The position numbers and the translations under genes are program-made. The notes under the pieces were generated by a model, which was given only the letters and a program-made list of their open reading frames with translations, did no database searches and was not told the origin of the DNA. From Saccharina japonica (Eukaryota > Sar > Phaeophyceae > Laminariales > Laminariaceae), in contig MEHQ01003179.1 of assembly GCA_008828725.1 (NCBI GenBank), forward strand, positions 1 to 64,000: 64,000 nt of DNA, read 5' to 3'. This document shows, in pieces, positions 45,831-56,590 of the stretch. Within the stretch, counting starts at the first letter, position 1. Each line of letters begins with the position of its first letter.

Positions 45831-46457
45831 ATGAGCAAAAACGAGCCGGAGACAGTCTCGCAAGAGATTCAGAGAAAAACGGCGAGGCAGGGTGGGTGGA
45901 GTGAGAAAGACTGGAAGGGTAAAGTACTAGTAGTGCTGGTATTCGGAGTTCCTAGCGACATGACGAGAGTAGAGTTCAAGAGGAAGTGCGACGAAGTAGG
46001 ACTATACTGCTTTGCATTAGGACAAGTAGAAAGAGAGGGATATCATTTTCGAGTCATGCTTAAACCGAAAGCGAGCATGGAGTGGCAGAGATTAGAGACA
46101 GAAAAAGTGTCGGCATGGGTTAGAAGACTAGGGTGGAGGGTATGTATAGCTAATGGAATAGCGAATCTAAGACGTAGTCCTAGGGTGAACGGAGGTAAGG
46201 GGAGGCAGGAAACAGTAAATGGCCCAAAGGGAATGGGACAAAAACACAGTGGCGTGGAGCAAGAAGACAAACCAGAAACGGAAACAGTAAGAAAGCTCAA
46301 AGAAGAGAACACAGAAGTAGCAACGAAGCAGAAAAAACGAGAGACAAGAGTCGAGCGAACAGTGAAACGAAGAGAAGCTGAGAATAGGGTCATGGAACGT
46401 ATGTGGATTCGCCACGGAAGAGCGCAAGAGGATATAAATAGCCGAACAAGTAAGTGA
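45831..46457 (+). CDS. LINE ORF1-like protein, 208 aa
   Basis: Opens with MSKNEPETVSQEIQRK. The first two thirds resemble a small folded domain (KVLVVLVFGVPSDMTRVEFK, FALGQVEREGYHFRVM), which could be an RRM-like fold judging by alternating hydrophobic strands. The last 70 residues are lysine/arginine/glutamate-rich and probably coiled-coil or nucleic-acid binding. The stop overlaps the start of the endonuclease, which is read in the next frame from about 46384. LINE ORF1 proteins bind element RNA in a particle with ORF2. Its function here is inferred from position only, and the start is the first ATG of the open frame. Confidence 0.6.
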   Translation: MSKNEPETVSQEIQRKTARQGGWSEKDWKGKVLVVLVFGVPSDMTRVEFKRKCDEVGLYCFALGQVEREGYHFRVMLKPKASMEWQRLETEKVSAWVRRLGWRVCIANGIANLRRSPRVNGGKGRQETVNGPKGMGQKHSGVEQEDKPETETVRKLKEENTEVATKQKKRETRVERTVKRREAENRVMERMWIRHGRAQEDINSRTSK

Positions 46458-47050
46458 GCGAGACTTAGACATAGTGGGAATTCAAGAGTCGTGGGAAAAA
46501 GAGGGGGGGGAATAGGATGCACAATTGGAGAGTACACATGGATAGGGAATAAGAGAAAGGGACAGAACAAGAAGAATAGGGGGGCAGGGGGAGTAGGGTT
46601 CCTATTAAATAAATAAAAAATACCTGTGTGACATAATAGAAGTGATCAGAGACACGAAATTCGACGAAAGCATCTGGATAAAGATACCAGGGGAGAGGGG
46701 AGCGAAATATTATTTATTAGGAAACATCTATATGCCCCCAGAGTCGATAAGTACGGTAAAATATATACAGAAGAAGTTCAAGAGAAATATCAGTACATGT
46801 ACAAAAAATAAAAAACAAGGAGAAGTAGTACTAGTGGAGATTTTAACTCGAGAATTGGGAAGGCAAGTAACCCGAACAAGAATAATGGACAGTATGGGGA
46901 AGTAACGAAGAATAAGAACGGGGAAGAGATGCTGAAGTTCCTTAAGAACAATGAGATGAAGACTCTGAACGGTGGAGCAAACAAGCCAGAGCCAGAATGG
47001 ACTAAACAGTGCATACAAAAGGATAAAGCTCCGTTCTTGACTTTATAGTG

Positions 47051-47832
47051 AACAACCTTTTCGTCAAATTGAGTCTCTAGCTTTTGATTGAGTGTCACGT
47101 ATAATACGAATACGTCAAATAAGCGTGTTATCATAAAAAATTAAACCCCATTGCTTAGTCCCAACAAGGGAATCGGAGACACTTTTTTTTACGCATTTCA
47201 TTCATTATTGTTGTTCTTGACAGTCGGAACATCGATTACATGCAGCAGTATGTATAGTACCTGTATGCAAACATCATACGTACGTACGTGGAAACATGGT
47301 TTAACGCGCGTATCATCGTATACTGTCTGCTGTACCAGGTATGCCATATTCCTTCTGCACTAGAAACAGTAGTGTACGCGGATTAAGATGGTAAAGACTA
47401 ACCGGAGTGATTATTGTTCAGGTGTAAGTCTGTATTCATATTATAAAAATCGTAATGCTCTTATTGAGGGCTGGAAGATTCCTTGGGCTCACTGAAAACT
47501 AAGTTAAAAGGTCATTTCAATTCTTCAAAATATAATCTTCACATCATTCTATTTTGTCTGCAGATTATTCTGAACATTCGCAACCCGTTGTTCATCAGTC
47601 AACGCATTACCCGTCTATCAGATTTATCGAAACAAACGCTTTGTTATGGTTTCGATTAAAAGGGTTCAGCTGTTCACGATTAATGCGAGCATTGAAAAAA
47701 AAAGCTACTCGCGATTAGTATCATTATCATATTTGCCAGCCGACAATGTACAGCATGAGCTCAAACGTTGATCACTCATAAAACACTCCCGCAAGCAGAA
47801 AATCACGGAAACAAAGGAAGTATCATCGTACA

Positions 47833-47877
<45 letters not shown>

Positions 47878-48805
47878 GCGGCCGCATTTAAGAAGTATTG
47901 ATTTGGGAAAAATACTCGTACGAGGCTCAGATTAGCACGAATATTGAAACAAATTGGCCGAGAAACATAAAACGTTAGAAACTAAATAAGAAATTCAGCC
48001 TCGACCACATCTTGACGTTTCTTAATAGCCCACTGTACTATCTAATGCCACATGTTTTATAGATGAGGACAAAGAAAAGAACCATGAAGGTCTCTTCGTG
48101 TCGTTTGTCCGCCATGCTCGGCACGATTTACCAGCCCATAATGAACTGAAGTGCAGTGTAGTGCAACAGTATATATAGTATCATACCTAAAGTGTACGTA
48201 GGTATGTACTACCACAGATACCAGGTATTCGCCATCCGATTTGCGTTTTGCACTATGTTATCATTTACCAGATAGATTTTGTTTGTTCCACGAGACAAGA
48301 CGCGGCGCGCAGCTTGAGCCAGTAGGAGGTGTGCCGTAAACAGGCAGCGGTGCTGCTGCCGTGTGTGTGGACTCCGGAGACATCCCGCCGAAGGTCGTTA
48401 TGTTTGCCTCATAGGCACTACATACCACCACTCATTATTAAACCGTATGTATACGATACGACGTATCTCGCACGTATTTAAAGAAATAATAGGGCAATAA
48501 AAGAAATACGTGGTACAAAACAGGAAACACAAGACGTCTAATATGATACAAGTAACTTTTGCGTATAATATACCGCTCATATTATGTTGTTCGTTGTTCG
48601 TACCGATACCCGTTGTAGTCGATATTCCGACTGTCAAGAACAACAATAATAATGAATGAAATGCGTTAAAAAAAGTGACTCCGATTCCCTTGTTGGGACT
48701 AAGCAATGGGTTTCATTTTTTATTATAACACGCTTATTTAACGTATTCGTATTATACGTAACACTCAATCAAAAGCTAGAGACTCAATTTGACGAAAAGG
48801 TTGTT
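47051..48805. mobile_element. TIR element with 190-bp inverted repeats, inside the LINE
   Basis: Ends AACAACCTTTTCGTCAAATT and its complement extend about 190 bp each (47051-47240 and 48616-48805), highly similar. The 4-bp direct repeat AGTG (47047-47050, 48806-48809) is the target duplication. Removing the insert restores the LINE reading DFIV-VENG. The 1.37-kb interior is non-coding, holds (AGT)14 at 47834-47875 and two TACCAGGTA. Superfamily unknown; no transposase. Confidence 0.9.
47834..47875. repeat. (AGT)14 microsatellite
   Basis: Uninterrupted 42-bp trinucleotide run inside the TIR element. Complement reads (ACT)n, giving a spurious threonine run. Confidence 0.95.
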
Positions 48806-49104
48806 AGTGGTAGAAAATGGAAGTAGTAACGAAACGGAAGTACATGTATGCGCGGCGGACGTAGGAACTACGGATCACTGCCTAATATGGACAGACAGCC
48901 AGGAGACAAGAGTTATAAAAAATAGGCGCGGTAGGAAATTGTACAGATGGCGAAAATATAAACTAGAAGTTAAAGAAAAACGGGAAGAATTCCAAGAAGA
49001 AATGACTAAAAATGCAGAGCATTTTTCCGAACTGCTGGAAAGCATAGGTACGACAAAAAACAATAGAGATAGTGCAGGAGCGAGGACAATAGAAGGATGG
49101 GAGA

Positions 49105-51240
49105 TTGGTCAAGACCACAGCAAGTAAAGTAATAGGGAAGAAGTTGATAATATGCAATACAGCAGTAACATGGTGGGATGAAGAAGTAAAAGAGGCTATA
49201 AGAGTAAGAAGAAAGACACACGCAAGACACACATCGAGCAAAACTACGTCAGGATGGGAGGAGTATGGTATTGCTAGAAAGAGAGTAAAAAAGGTGGTTG
49301 AGAAGAAGAATGGGGTATGGAAAGACGTAGTTAATAAAACGAATGAATACTTTGATGGCGGGATGAAGCAGATGTGGGTAGGGATAAAAGGGATACTAGG
49401 CAAACAAGCAGGAGAGGCAGATACGGGAATAGCTACATTAAGAGCGCAGAACGGAAACATGGTTAGTAGTTCGAAGGGGAAAAGGGGAGTACTTGTAGAG
49501 CATTACCGCAAGCTAGGAACGCCCACAACCAACGAAACGTTCGACGAAGAATTCGAGAAGGATATCAACGCGTGGGAAGAGGCGAACGTCGATGCATCAG
49601 AAAGGGAAGACAGTGGCTCAGAAGGGTTACAGGGAGAGTTCACAAGAGAAGAAGTCAAGAAGTGTATAGCTAAACTTAATAATAGAAAGGCAGCAGGGGC
49701 AGACCAAATAGTTAATGAATGTATGAAGTACGGGGGAGAAGGAATGCTTACAATGATGCTTAAGTTGTATAACTGGATATGGAAAAACGAGTACGCTCAA
49801 AAGAGATGGAGAGAAGGAGTAGCAGTAAACTTGTTTAAGAAAGGAGACAAGGCTGACCCGGGTAACTCTAGGGGGATAACGCTACTAAGCACTGTAGGTG
49901 AAACGTTCTGTAACATTTTGAACGATAGACTGGGAACAATGATGGAGAAAAGAGAAAAAAATAGCGAAGGTTTTTTTTTGGCGGTCACCAAAGCTGGCGG
50001 TCGAGTAGATCATTTTTGCGGGGTGGAGAACCTTTGCTCCGCACAAGGGGAATGGCCGTATCACGTAGTGTTAATATGGTGAGGCATCCGCGAGGCAGTT
50101 ACATAGTAAAACCCATTGCTGTNACGATTTAGGCCAAACCGTAGCTGCGTCGACCATGTGTACACATTAGGTAAGATAATCCAAGGCAGGAAAGACGCAG
50201 GGCTAACAACGTACTGTTTAGTTTTAGATGTATGGAAGGCCTACGATACAGTACGGATAAATGGGCTGTGGAAAAAGTTGTGGGAAATAGGGATAAGAGG
50301 AAAGATGTGGAGAATGATGAAGAAGATGACGGAATGTGCGAGAAGTGCTGTGATGTTGGACGGGGAAATATCGAAGTACGTTGATATCCTACAAGGAGCT
50401 GCACAGGGATGTACGCTATCACCTAAGCTATTCAAGGTACATATTAATGACATGATAGTAGCAGTAGAAGCAGCATCGCAGGGGGTCACGGTAGGGGAAG
50501 ACGGTGTCGGGACTAATGTTTGCGGATGATTTCGTCTGCATATCACATACCAGGTACACTCGAAGGACTGCAGAAACAAATAGAGAAGGCACTAGAGTAC
50601 ACCAGGAAGTGGAGAGTGACGGCGAACGTGAAAAAGTGCGCAGTAGTTGTACGTATGTAACGAAGATAAGCAGAGTCCGGTAACTTGTAAGTGGGAGTGG
50701 GGAGATTACGAATTACCGGTCGTAGACCAGTATACGTACCTTCGCGTAGAGATCTCAAAATATTGCTCTTGGGATGCACACATAAATAAAATAATAGGCA
50801 AAGATAAGGCACACGTAGGCAAGATGGAACCAGTCCTAACAGACTCGCACCTTGACACTAGAATTAAGAGATGTATACTGATGAATGTGATTGTACCAAA
50901 GCTAGAATATGCAGGAGAGGTATGGGAAGGGAACGTGAAGCTCGTAAAACAGCTGGAAACAGTACAGATGACAGCAGCTTAAAAATAACTAGGATGCTCA
51001 AGTACGACGAGTAATACAGTATTGAGAGCAGAACTGGGAATGTACCCACTTAAGACAAATAGAGACGTGCGTAAGTTGAAATGGCAATATAAAGTAAAGA
51101 ACATGCCAAATAAGAGGTTGCCAGCCATAGCTGATAAAGCTGTATGGGAGAGAGTAACCAAAGGGCGAACTGGAATAAGGTGGGATAGCGTAGTCGAGAA
51201 AGTATGGAAGGATGTAGGAAACCAAAAAAAATGCTGGCCA
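49105..51240 (+). pseudogene. LINE L1 reverse transcriptase, broken
   Basis: Linker and RT fingers are open from 49105 (TWWDEEVKEAIRVRRKTHAR; NRKAAGADQIVNE; NLFKKGDKADPGNSRGITLL) to about 49968. After the SINE-A fragment and one N (50123) the frame resumes with FRPNRSCVDHVYTLG, then LVLDVWKAYDTV (motif A), GAAQGCTLSPKLF (motif B), and the FADD region at about 50515-50530. There a single-base change of frame occurs just before motif C and a 3-to-10 base replacement creates TACCAGGTA. A 4-bp ACGT insertion follows at about 50651. The remainder (HINKIIGKDKAHVGKM; RKLKWQYKVKNMPNKRLPAI) parallels L3. Confidence 0.85.
49971..50125 (+). mobile_element. SINE-A middle fragment inside the LINE RT
   Basis: TTGGCGGTCACCAAAGCTGG through AACCCATTGCTGT matches the SINE-A centre, then an N and LINE sequence. 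It lacks the SINE 5' end and the C-run 3' end, so this is either an incomplete insertion with a collapsed junction or a misassembly at the N. Confidence 0.8.
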
Positions 51241-51918
51241 TAGAGAAATTTAGCGGATACAAGACAGAAGTAAAAGGAAGGATAGAAAGAAGAGAAAGGC
51301 TAGCGCTAAGAAACAAGGTGGAAGGGGAAGAACACTTATAAATAGGAGATATACGGGGGGTTGAGAGAAGGGATAGGAATTAAAAGGTATCTGCACGGCC
51401 CAATAGACTTTGCGAAAAGGCTAAAACTGCGATTTCGTGTAGGGGACCTGGATCTGCCAGAAAGAAGAAGGAGGTATACTATTAATAGTAGCCGGGAGGA
51501 GGAGGAAGTAGATGCACAGATGTGCCCATGAGGCAAAGCCATAGAGAGTAGAATACACATGGTAGGAGAATGTGAAAGGTACAAGGATAAAGGGATGTGC
51601 TAGAGGAGGAGATGAGGAATATAGACGAGTGTGACATGGAGCAATTTGGTACACCAAATAGTAGCGAGAAAACGATCGCTACCTTGGGGAGATAGATGAT
51701 GGCCACAGGCGGCGAAACAGGATGGGGATAATATTAGCAAAACGGTTCTTAGTAATATATGGAAACAACGTAATGAGCGCCCAAGTGTTGGAGGTGTCTC
51801 TATTAGGAGTAGGAACGGTGCTCCGTCTCGAAAGGGATGCGTGGTCAATGGTAAAATGAGCTAAAGGCAAGGCAAGCAAAATGAGTAAACAGGGGACGCC
51901 CCCCCCCCCCAGCCCTCC

Positions 51919-52180
51919 CAACATAAATAAAATGATATATATATAAGGTTGGGGTTGGCGTCGGTTGGCAAGCGACAGGCTGTAAAACACTCACGAAAAG
52001 CGGCAACGAAAGAGCGAAAAGCACACTCGCTGAAACGCAAGCATGTCTTGGCCTGGTGGTGAAAACCACAAACGCGCCTCCGATCCGGCATTGTAAGGGA
52101 ATCGAGGGTCTATGGTCATATAGACAAAAGTACGGGCCGTGCAAACATGAGTAACAAAAAAACGCACCAGACCCCCCACA
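51919..52180 (+). mobile_element. SINE-A with a large internal deletion
   Basis: 5' end (AAGGTTGGGGTTGGCGTCGG) joins directly to the 3' third (GCAAGCATGTCTTGGCCTGG) and ends ACATGAGTAAC plus a broken C run. It follows the LINE tail immediately, tail-to-head. Confidence 0.8.
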
Positions 52181-52185
52181 CCCAC

Positions 52186-52757
52186 AATAAATAATGATAT
52201 GTTTATAGGTTGGGTTGGCGTCGTTGCGCAACGAACGCTGAAAAACACGCCACTCGCTGCGATGAGGCTAGACAACGCAGGGTGCCAGTTTTTTGTTTGG
52301 CTGTTTTTTTTTGGACGTCACCAAAGCTGGCGGTTCGAAGTAGAGTCATTTTTTGCGGGGTGGAGAAGCGACTTTGCTCCGCACAAGGGGAAATGGGCCG
52401 TATGAAAGCGTAGTAGTTAATATGTGAGACATCCGCGAGGCAGTATAAATAGTAAAACCCATTGCTTTCTCCGGAAGCGTGGCACACAACGCAGAAATAT
52501 AAATTAACATCATTGAACTGTCGTCCCATATGAGCAAGTACCGCCTCAGAGCGGTTCTAGCAGGATGACAGCTCAGCCCTGCTGCGACTCGCCCTTACTC
52601 ACGGCGCTTCGCGCTTGTGGCAAAGCAATGTCTGGACCTGGTTGGTGAAGAACCAAACGTGCTCACGTAACATCCCGGCAATTGTAGGGATTTATTTGCA
52701 AAAGGGAGCCGAGGTCTAATGTCAATAGATGACGTACGGCCATGCAACGACATGACT
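52186..52757 (+). mobile_element. SINE-A copy with many small indels
   Basis: Full length from ATGTTTATAGGTTGGGTTGG to GACATGACTACAACCCCCCC. Single-base insertions and deletions are frequent, as in the 10505 copy. Confidence 0.8.
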
Positions 52758-52840
52758 ACAACCCCCCCACCCCCCGTCCCCCACACTCGACGTCGCAGAT
52801 AATACTAATAACATGACAATTCGATGGATACAACAAACCA
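52758..52840 (-). repeat. Repeat C fragment
   Basis: CGACGTCGCAGATAATACTA and ATAACATGACAATTCGATGG match the 55510-55560 section of repeat C. Confidence 0.75.
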
Positions 52841-54009
52841 ATGTATCACCATTTAAAAAATTAAAATCGGCAGAAACCCCAGCAAGGTAAACGTTCCGTG
52901 GATTTTGGTTCCCGATGCCGCTAACACAGATACGAAGCAAAACAAAATACAAATAATAATAACCGAAACCGTGAACACAGTTACCATGCTCATATTGAAT
53001 TACGGTATGCAAACAATTACCCAGACAACATTGGTAATCCGTATCCGGTCCGTGCAAAAGCGAATTTACCCAGCACCGTACAAACGTTAACGTTACCATG
53101 CTTTTGCTTCACCATGGAAACCTTACCATCTACCGCTGTAGCACAGTTCGAAACATTTCTCCCTGGCAGCCCATTTCACAAGGGGGTGGAATCTCCAAGA
53201 CGAACACGTGTTTTCTTCATTTTTACAATGCGATTTATACCAGTAGGTCTGAACATTTATGTCCAAACATACGTATATTGCTATACGTATGATACGTGCA
53301 AGTGTAACCACAGCCCACGGGTACTCGTAAAAAAACGTATAACATTACTAGCACAAAATATATTTTGGTAGTTCAAGTTTGGTTTCGCGTGTATGCTATA
53401 TTCTTGGTTTTCATCTGTGCTCATTAGCGCGGGACGCCACAACCAGGGGAAAAATATGGCTGCGCTTGCACACCCCATAGAATAAATGAAAAAAAGACCA
53501 CGTGGCATCCTCATAGCTTTTACCATATGAGCTTATTTCTACGTTTGGACACGAAGCGTTGTGAGGTGTGATTATTGAAGGCTACCGCGGTGCTACCGTG
53601 GCGAGCGGCTACCTAGAAAGCCTAACTGTGGGAATACCGAGGTCGCCGAATACTGTACCAAGGAAACCGTGGTAGTCGAATACCAAGCAGACCTAACCGT
53701 CAAATTACCCTGGTTGCCGATTATTTCACCACGGTTGCCGTGAACGCTGAATACCAAGAAAACATTAACCATGGCTCCCCGTGGGTGTCGATTACTGTAC
53801 AAAGAAAACCATGGCGGCCGACTACCAAGCAAAACTAACGGTAGGTTTGCCGTGATTGCGGACAACCGTGAGATAATCTTATGTGCCAAAAATCATTATC
53901 GAAGACAGCCCTGGATATTCCGTGGTGGGTTGCGAAGAGTAGCGATGACAGTAAACCTTCATGGCCGTTTCCCTTTTCCAATCTAGAACAGGATTGGATC
54001 AATACTTTG
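52841..54009. other. Unassigned region with weak ACCGTGG periodicity
   Basis: No gene. 53590-53890 repeats words such as ACC(G/A)TGG(T/C)(T/A)GCCG and GAATACCAAG(A/C)A at roughly 50-60 bp spacing, too degenerate for a firm unit. Confidence 0.4.
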
Positions 54010-54029
54010 TTCTTCTCCCCATAAACCAC

Positions 54030-54095
54030 AAGGGGGGGAGGGAGTACTAATGACATGCATGGCCGTAGTTGTATGACCATAGTGGGGGGGGAGTC
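54030..54095 (-). mobile_element. SINE-A 3'-end fragment
   Basis: A G run, AGTACTAATGACATGCATGG and CCGTAGTTGTATGACCATAG, ended by another G run. Only the ~50-bp tail is present. Confidence 0.75.
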
Positions 54096-54193
54096 GTCAA
54101 ACGCTACGTAACCTTAAATATCCCAGCAAACAAGCAATCAGCGTTGCAGTGAACGCTCGAGATTCCCGCGTTCTCCATCAGCGGCAAGTAATT

Positions 54194-54751
54194 ATGAAGG
54201 GAGCAAATGGCACGTTTGAACGGATCTCAGGAGTCGCAAGTTCCAACGAGAATGCGGGTAGCCACTGGTATAAGTTTACCGTACTCTTGCGGCCAACGTG
54301 TACATCGCTGGCATTCCTCGATTGGATTGTATACAGTGCTGTTATCCAAAGTACAACCGTATTTCGAAAACGATTCACTAGTCTGCTAGGCAGTGTCTAT
54401 TACATTCCCGCCGCACATTGGAATATAAAGCTTCCAATGAAACATTGTTGCAGTTTGAGCTTGATTGAAAACCAAGACAGCAAGCCGTTCCGCAGACCAA
54501 TACTTCGATTGCCTGAGCGTGCCGATGGGTTTACTGGGCGGCAATGCATCCGGGTTGGTGATTATTCATTACCGATTGACCGTTTTGGAGGCTGGACCAG
54601 ACAGGCAGAGGCGGTTTGGAATCGAGAACACACGGTTGTAGTACATCACGAGGCCGACATTCCGGCGATTTCAACGGTAGGCGAACGACACCTGGGCTCT
54701 CCGGCGGGTCTCCTCGTCCGCCTCCCTTCTGAGATGTTCCATTTCCAGTAG
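54194..54751 (+). CDS. Hypothetical protein, 185 aa
   Basis: Longest non-repeat frame in the window, from ATG at 54194 (MKGANGTFERISG) to the stop at 54749; it is open further upstream to 54149 without another ATG. Features: a hydrophobic stretch around LAFLDWIVYSAVI, no predicted signal peptide, no recognisable motif. The last 27 codons lie antisense to the second exon of the SHOCT-like gene, so either the two genes converge and overlap or this frame is fortuitous. I do not recognise a family. Confidence 0.3.
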   Translation: MKGANGTFERISGVASSNENAGSHWYKFTVLLRPTCTSLAFLDWIVYSAVIQSTTVFRKRFTSLLGSVYYIPAAHWNIKLPMKHCCSLSLIENQDSKPFRRPILRLPERADGFTGRQCIRVGDYSLPIDRFGGWTRQAEAVWNREHTVVVHHEADIPAISTVGERHLGSPAGLLVRLPSEMFHFQ

Positions 54752-55087
54752 CTGCCTCTTCTTTGCCAAAAACTCGTCTTCAGAAATTTTCCCGGTCGAC
54801 TTCTCCATCGCCAGCTCCCTGATCCGCTCGACCTGTATGGTTCGTGTAGTTTCAACACAAATGGGGATAAAGGTATCCCTTTACTCTGTACACACGGTTG
54901 GGTTCGTTGTGGGAAAGCGTACCGCAGCGGCAGGTTCACAAAGATAGACGTGCGCTTCTGTGCGTATCGACCACAAGCACGACATCGACCAGCAAAAAAA
55001 AAGCATCCCCGCCAAAAAGCCGACGCCGGCACCCACCGTAAATGTTCTTGATTTCTGGATACGGAATTCTGTCATTTTCAAGCGCAT
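54671..55087 (-). CDS. Small membrane protein with SHOCT-like C-terminus, two exons
   Basis: Exon 1 (55087-54923, 55 codons, ATG at 55087; alternative ATG at 55075) encodes MRLKMTEFRIQKSRTF and then a clear transmembrane segment, VGAGVGFLAGMLFFCWSMSC, at residues 18-37. A donor (GCG|GTACGC) and acceptor (CATACAG|GTC) bound a 90-bp intron (54922-54833) in phase 0. Exon 2 (54832-54671) encodes VERIRELAMEKSTGKISEDE, FLAKKRQLLEMEHL and a charged helix ending SFAYR. The GKISEDEFLAKKRQLL core matches the SHOCT short C-terminal domain pattern (glycine, I-[ST]-E-x-E-F, K-x-x-L-L). SHOCT domains are small oligomerisation or attachment modules of many unrelated proteins, so the role is unknown. Total 108 aa. 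Splicing is predicted, not shown. Confidence 0.6.
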
Positions 55088-55396
55088 CACGCTGGAGATC
55101 GCGCATGAATTTCAGACAGAAACTCCAGGTACACCTTCACAACTAAACTGTCAACGTGGTGCTCAGCTCTTCGTTTACATTGAAATTGGAGGTGAAATCG
55201 CCGAAATTGTTTTTTTGGGGGGGATATTTCCAAGTAATGCAGGCGAATCCCCATGTCGTGAGATGTAATAGGTACAAATAGCTGACCACCGTGTTCGTTA
55301 AATTTTGTGGCATCTACAACAAACACCACTATATTTCATTACGTCGGAGCCGAGGGCTGTCTTTGAAAGCATCATATTTCTGAGAAAAAAACTCCG
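55088..55396. other. Upstream region of the SHOCT-like gene
   Basis: A minus frame at 55087-55329 (words GGQLFVPITSHD and VVKVYLEFLSEI) is protein-like and could be an upstream exon or a fortuitous frame. No convincing donor joins it to the ATG at 55087. Repeat C begins at 55397. Confidence 0.35.
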
Positions 55397-56087
55397 TATG
55401 TTAGGGCCCCGGCCAGTCGGCTGGGGGAGGGGACTCTCGGGTACTGGCAGTACGATAGGGGACGAGAAGCAGCGGCCGGTGCCGCGGCTCTCATACCACG
55501 CGAGTGGAGCTCCCTCCCCCGACGTCGCAGATAATTCTAATAACATGACAATTCGAAGGATATACCACGACGTATAATACGTCTCAGTAAAATACACAAG
55601 CATCGAACTATGAGTGTTGTTGTCAACCAACCGAATTACCTTTTGGTAGCCATGGGCTCTGTCGACCTATGGGATCTACAGACGTAAGGGTTTATTCTGG
55701 CGAAAGGCAAGGAGGACGGAAAGAGGTGTTCACTCTCGAGTACCTCGTGCTTGATGTGCATAGCTGCATGAATAGAGCAGAGGCACACGAGCAGACAGTA
55801 CGACACTGCCCGTCGTCGACGGATAGGCCTAGACTAGGCCTACTGTTGTGATTTCTCCCGCCCGCCCGCCCTTTCTTCTTTCGAAAGTGGGTGCAACGGA
55901 ACGGCCACACATGTATGGTGCTGGCCACACCGTATTATAAATTTGGTATTACCGTATGCGAATGACTGGTAGCGATTCCGGGCTCACTGGCAAAAAAGGG
56001 TATGTCAATTTGTTTCTACCATTGGGGGTCTCGGTCGTCCGAGACCGCGTATGTAAGGGCCCCGGCCTGTCGGCTGGGGGGTGGGGG
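55397..56087 (-). repeat. Repeat C, about 1.1 units
   Basis: Reverse of 17000-17700: GCCCCGGCCAGTCGG, GCAGCGGCCGGTGCCGCGG, CGACGTCGCAGATAATTCTA, the CTACTGTTGTGATTTCTCCC region, the CCGAGAC hairpin and GGCCCCGGCCTGTCGGC, ending in a G run shared with the SINE-A tail. Confidence 0.85.
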
Positions 56088-56590
56088 TGTACTCTATATT
56101 CATGCATGGCCGTAGTCGTATGGCCATAGACCCTCGCATCCCTACAATGCCGGGACGGAGCATGTCGGGTTTTCACCGACCAGGCAGACATTGCTAGCAC
56201 CAAGCGCGAAGCGATGTGAGGTGTTCGGCGAGTCGCATGAAGGGTGAGCTGCATCCTACTAAGAACCGCTTGTGAGTCGGACTTGCATATGGATGACAAC
56301 TTCTTGGAGTTAATTTAACTTCCGGTGTGGCCACTTCCAGAGACAGCAATGGGTATACTAGGTGTCTGCCTCGTGGGTGCGTTACCATAAACACTACACG
56401 ATACGGTCATCCCCCTCGTGCGGAATAAATGTTCTCCACCCCGCACAAATTATGTAACACGGCAGCAAGCTGCAATCGACCGCCAAAAATAAACAAAAAA
56501 ATGTACCCTGGTGGTCTAGCTCATGTAGTGAGCGGCATGTTTCACAGTGTCCTTGTCAACCGAAGCAACCCAACAGATATAAAATATAGA
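56088..56590 (-). mobile_element. SINE-A copy, GTCGGGTTTTCACCGACC subfamily
   Basis: Nearly identical to 35737-36256 and 59285-59784. Its 5' end (TTATATCTGTTGGGTTGC on minus) adjoins the LINE C-run tail. Confidence 0.9.

Larger units (their letters stand above)
46384..49100 (+). pseudogene. LINE APE-type endonuclease, split by a transposon
   Basis: Motifs in order: RIGSWNVCGFA (46384), DLDIVGIQESW (about 46470, with the metal-binding E), GAGGVGFLL (46582), YYLLGNIYMPPES (46710), the GDFNSRIG box and SVLDFIV (ending at 47050). The frame then resumes after the insertion as VENGSSNETEV...DVGTTDHCLIW at 48810, supplying the terminal S/T-DH pair. Breaks include in-frame stops after RKRI and WEKEGGE, a missing G within GDFN near 46840 (reads VEILT), and a shift before SVLDF. 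The normal role is nicking target DNA to prime reverse transcription. Confidence 0.8.
45831..51910 (+). mobile_element. LINE copy L1, near full length, twice interrupted
   Basis: In order: an ORF1-like frame, APE-type endonuclease, reverse transcriptase, a C-terminal CPCGKAIESRIH...C knuckle (about 51520-51570), and a 3' end GTAAAATGAGC...ATGAGTAAAC followed by a C run (51899-51910). A 1755-bp TIR element (47051-48805) splits the endonuclease and a SINE-A fragment (about 49971-50125) splits the RT. Sister copies lie at 36257, 56591, 59785 and 62096. Clade not determined; the RT words (RGITLLSTVG, AGFRPNRSCVDH in L3) look CR1/RTE-like. Confidence 0.9.
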
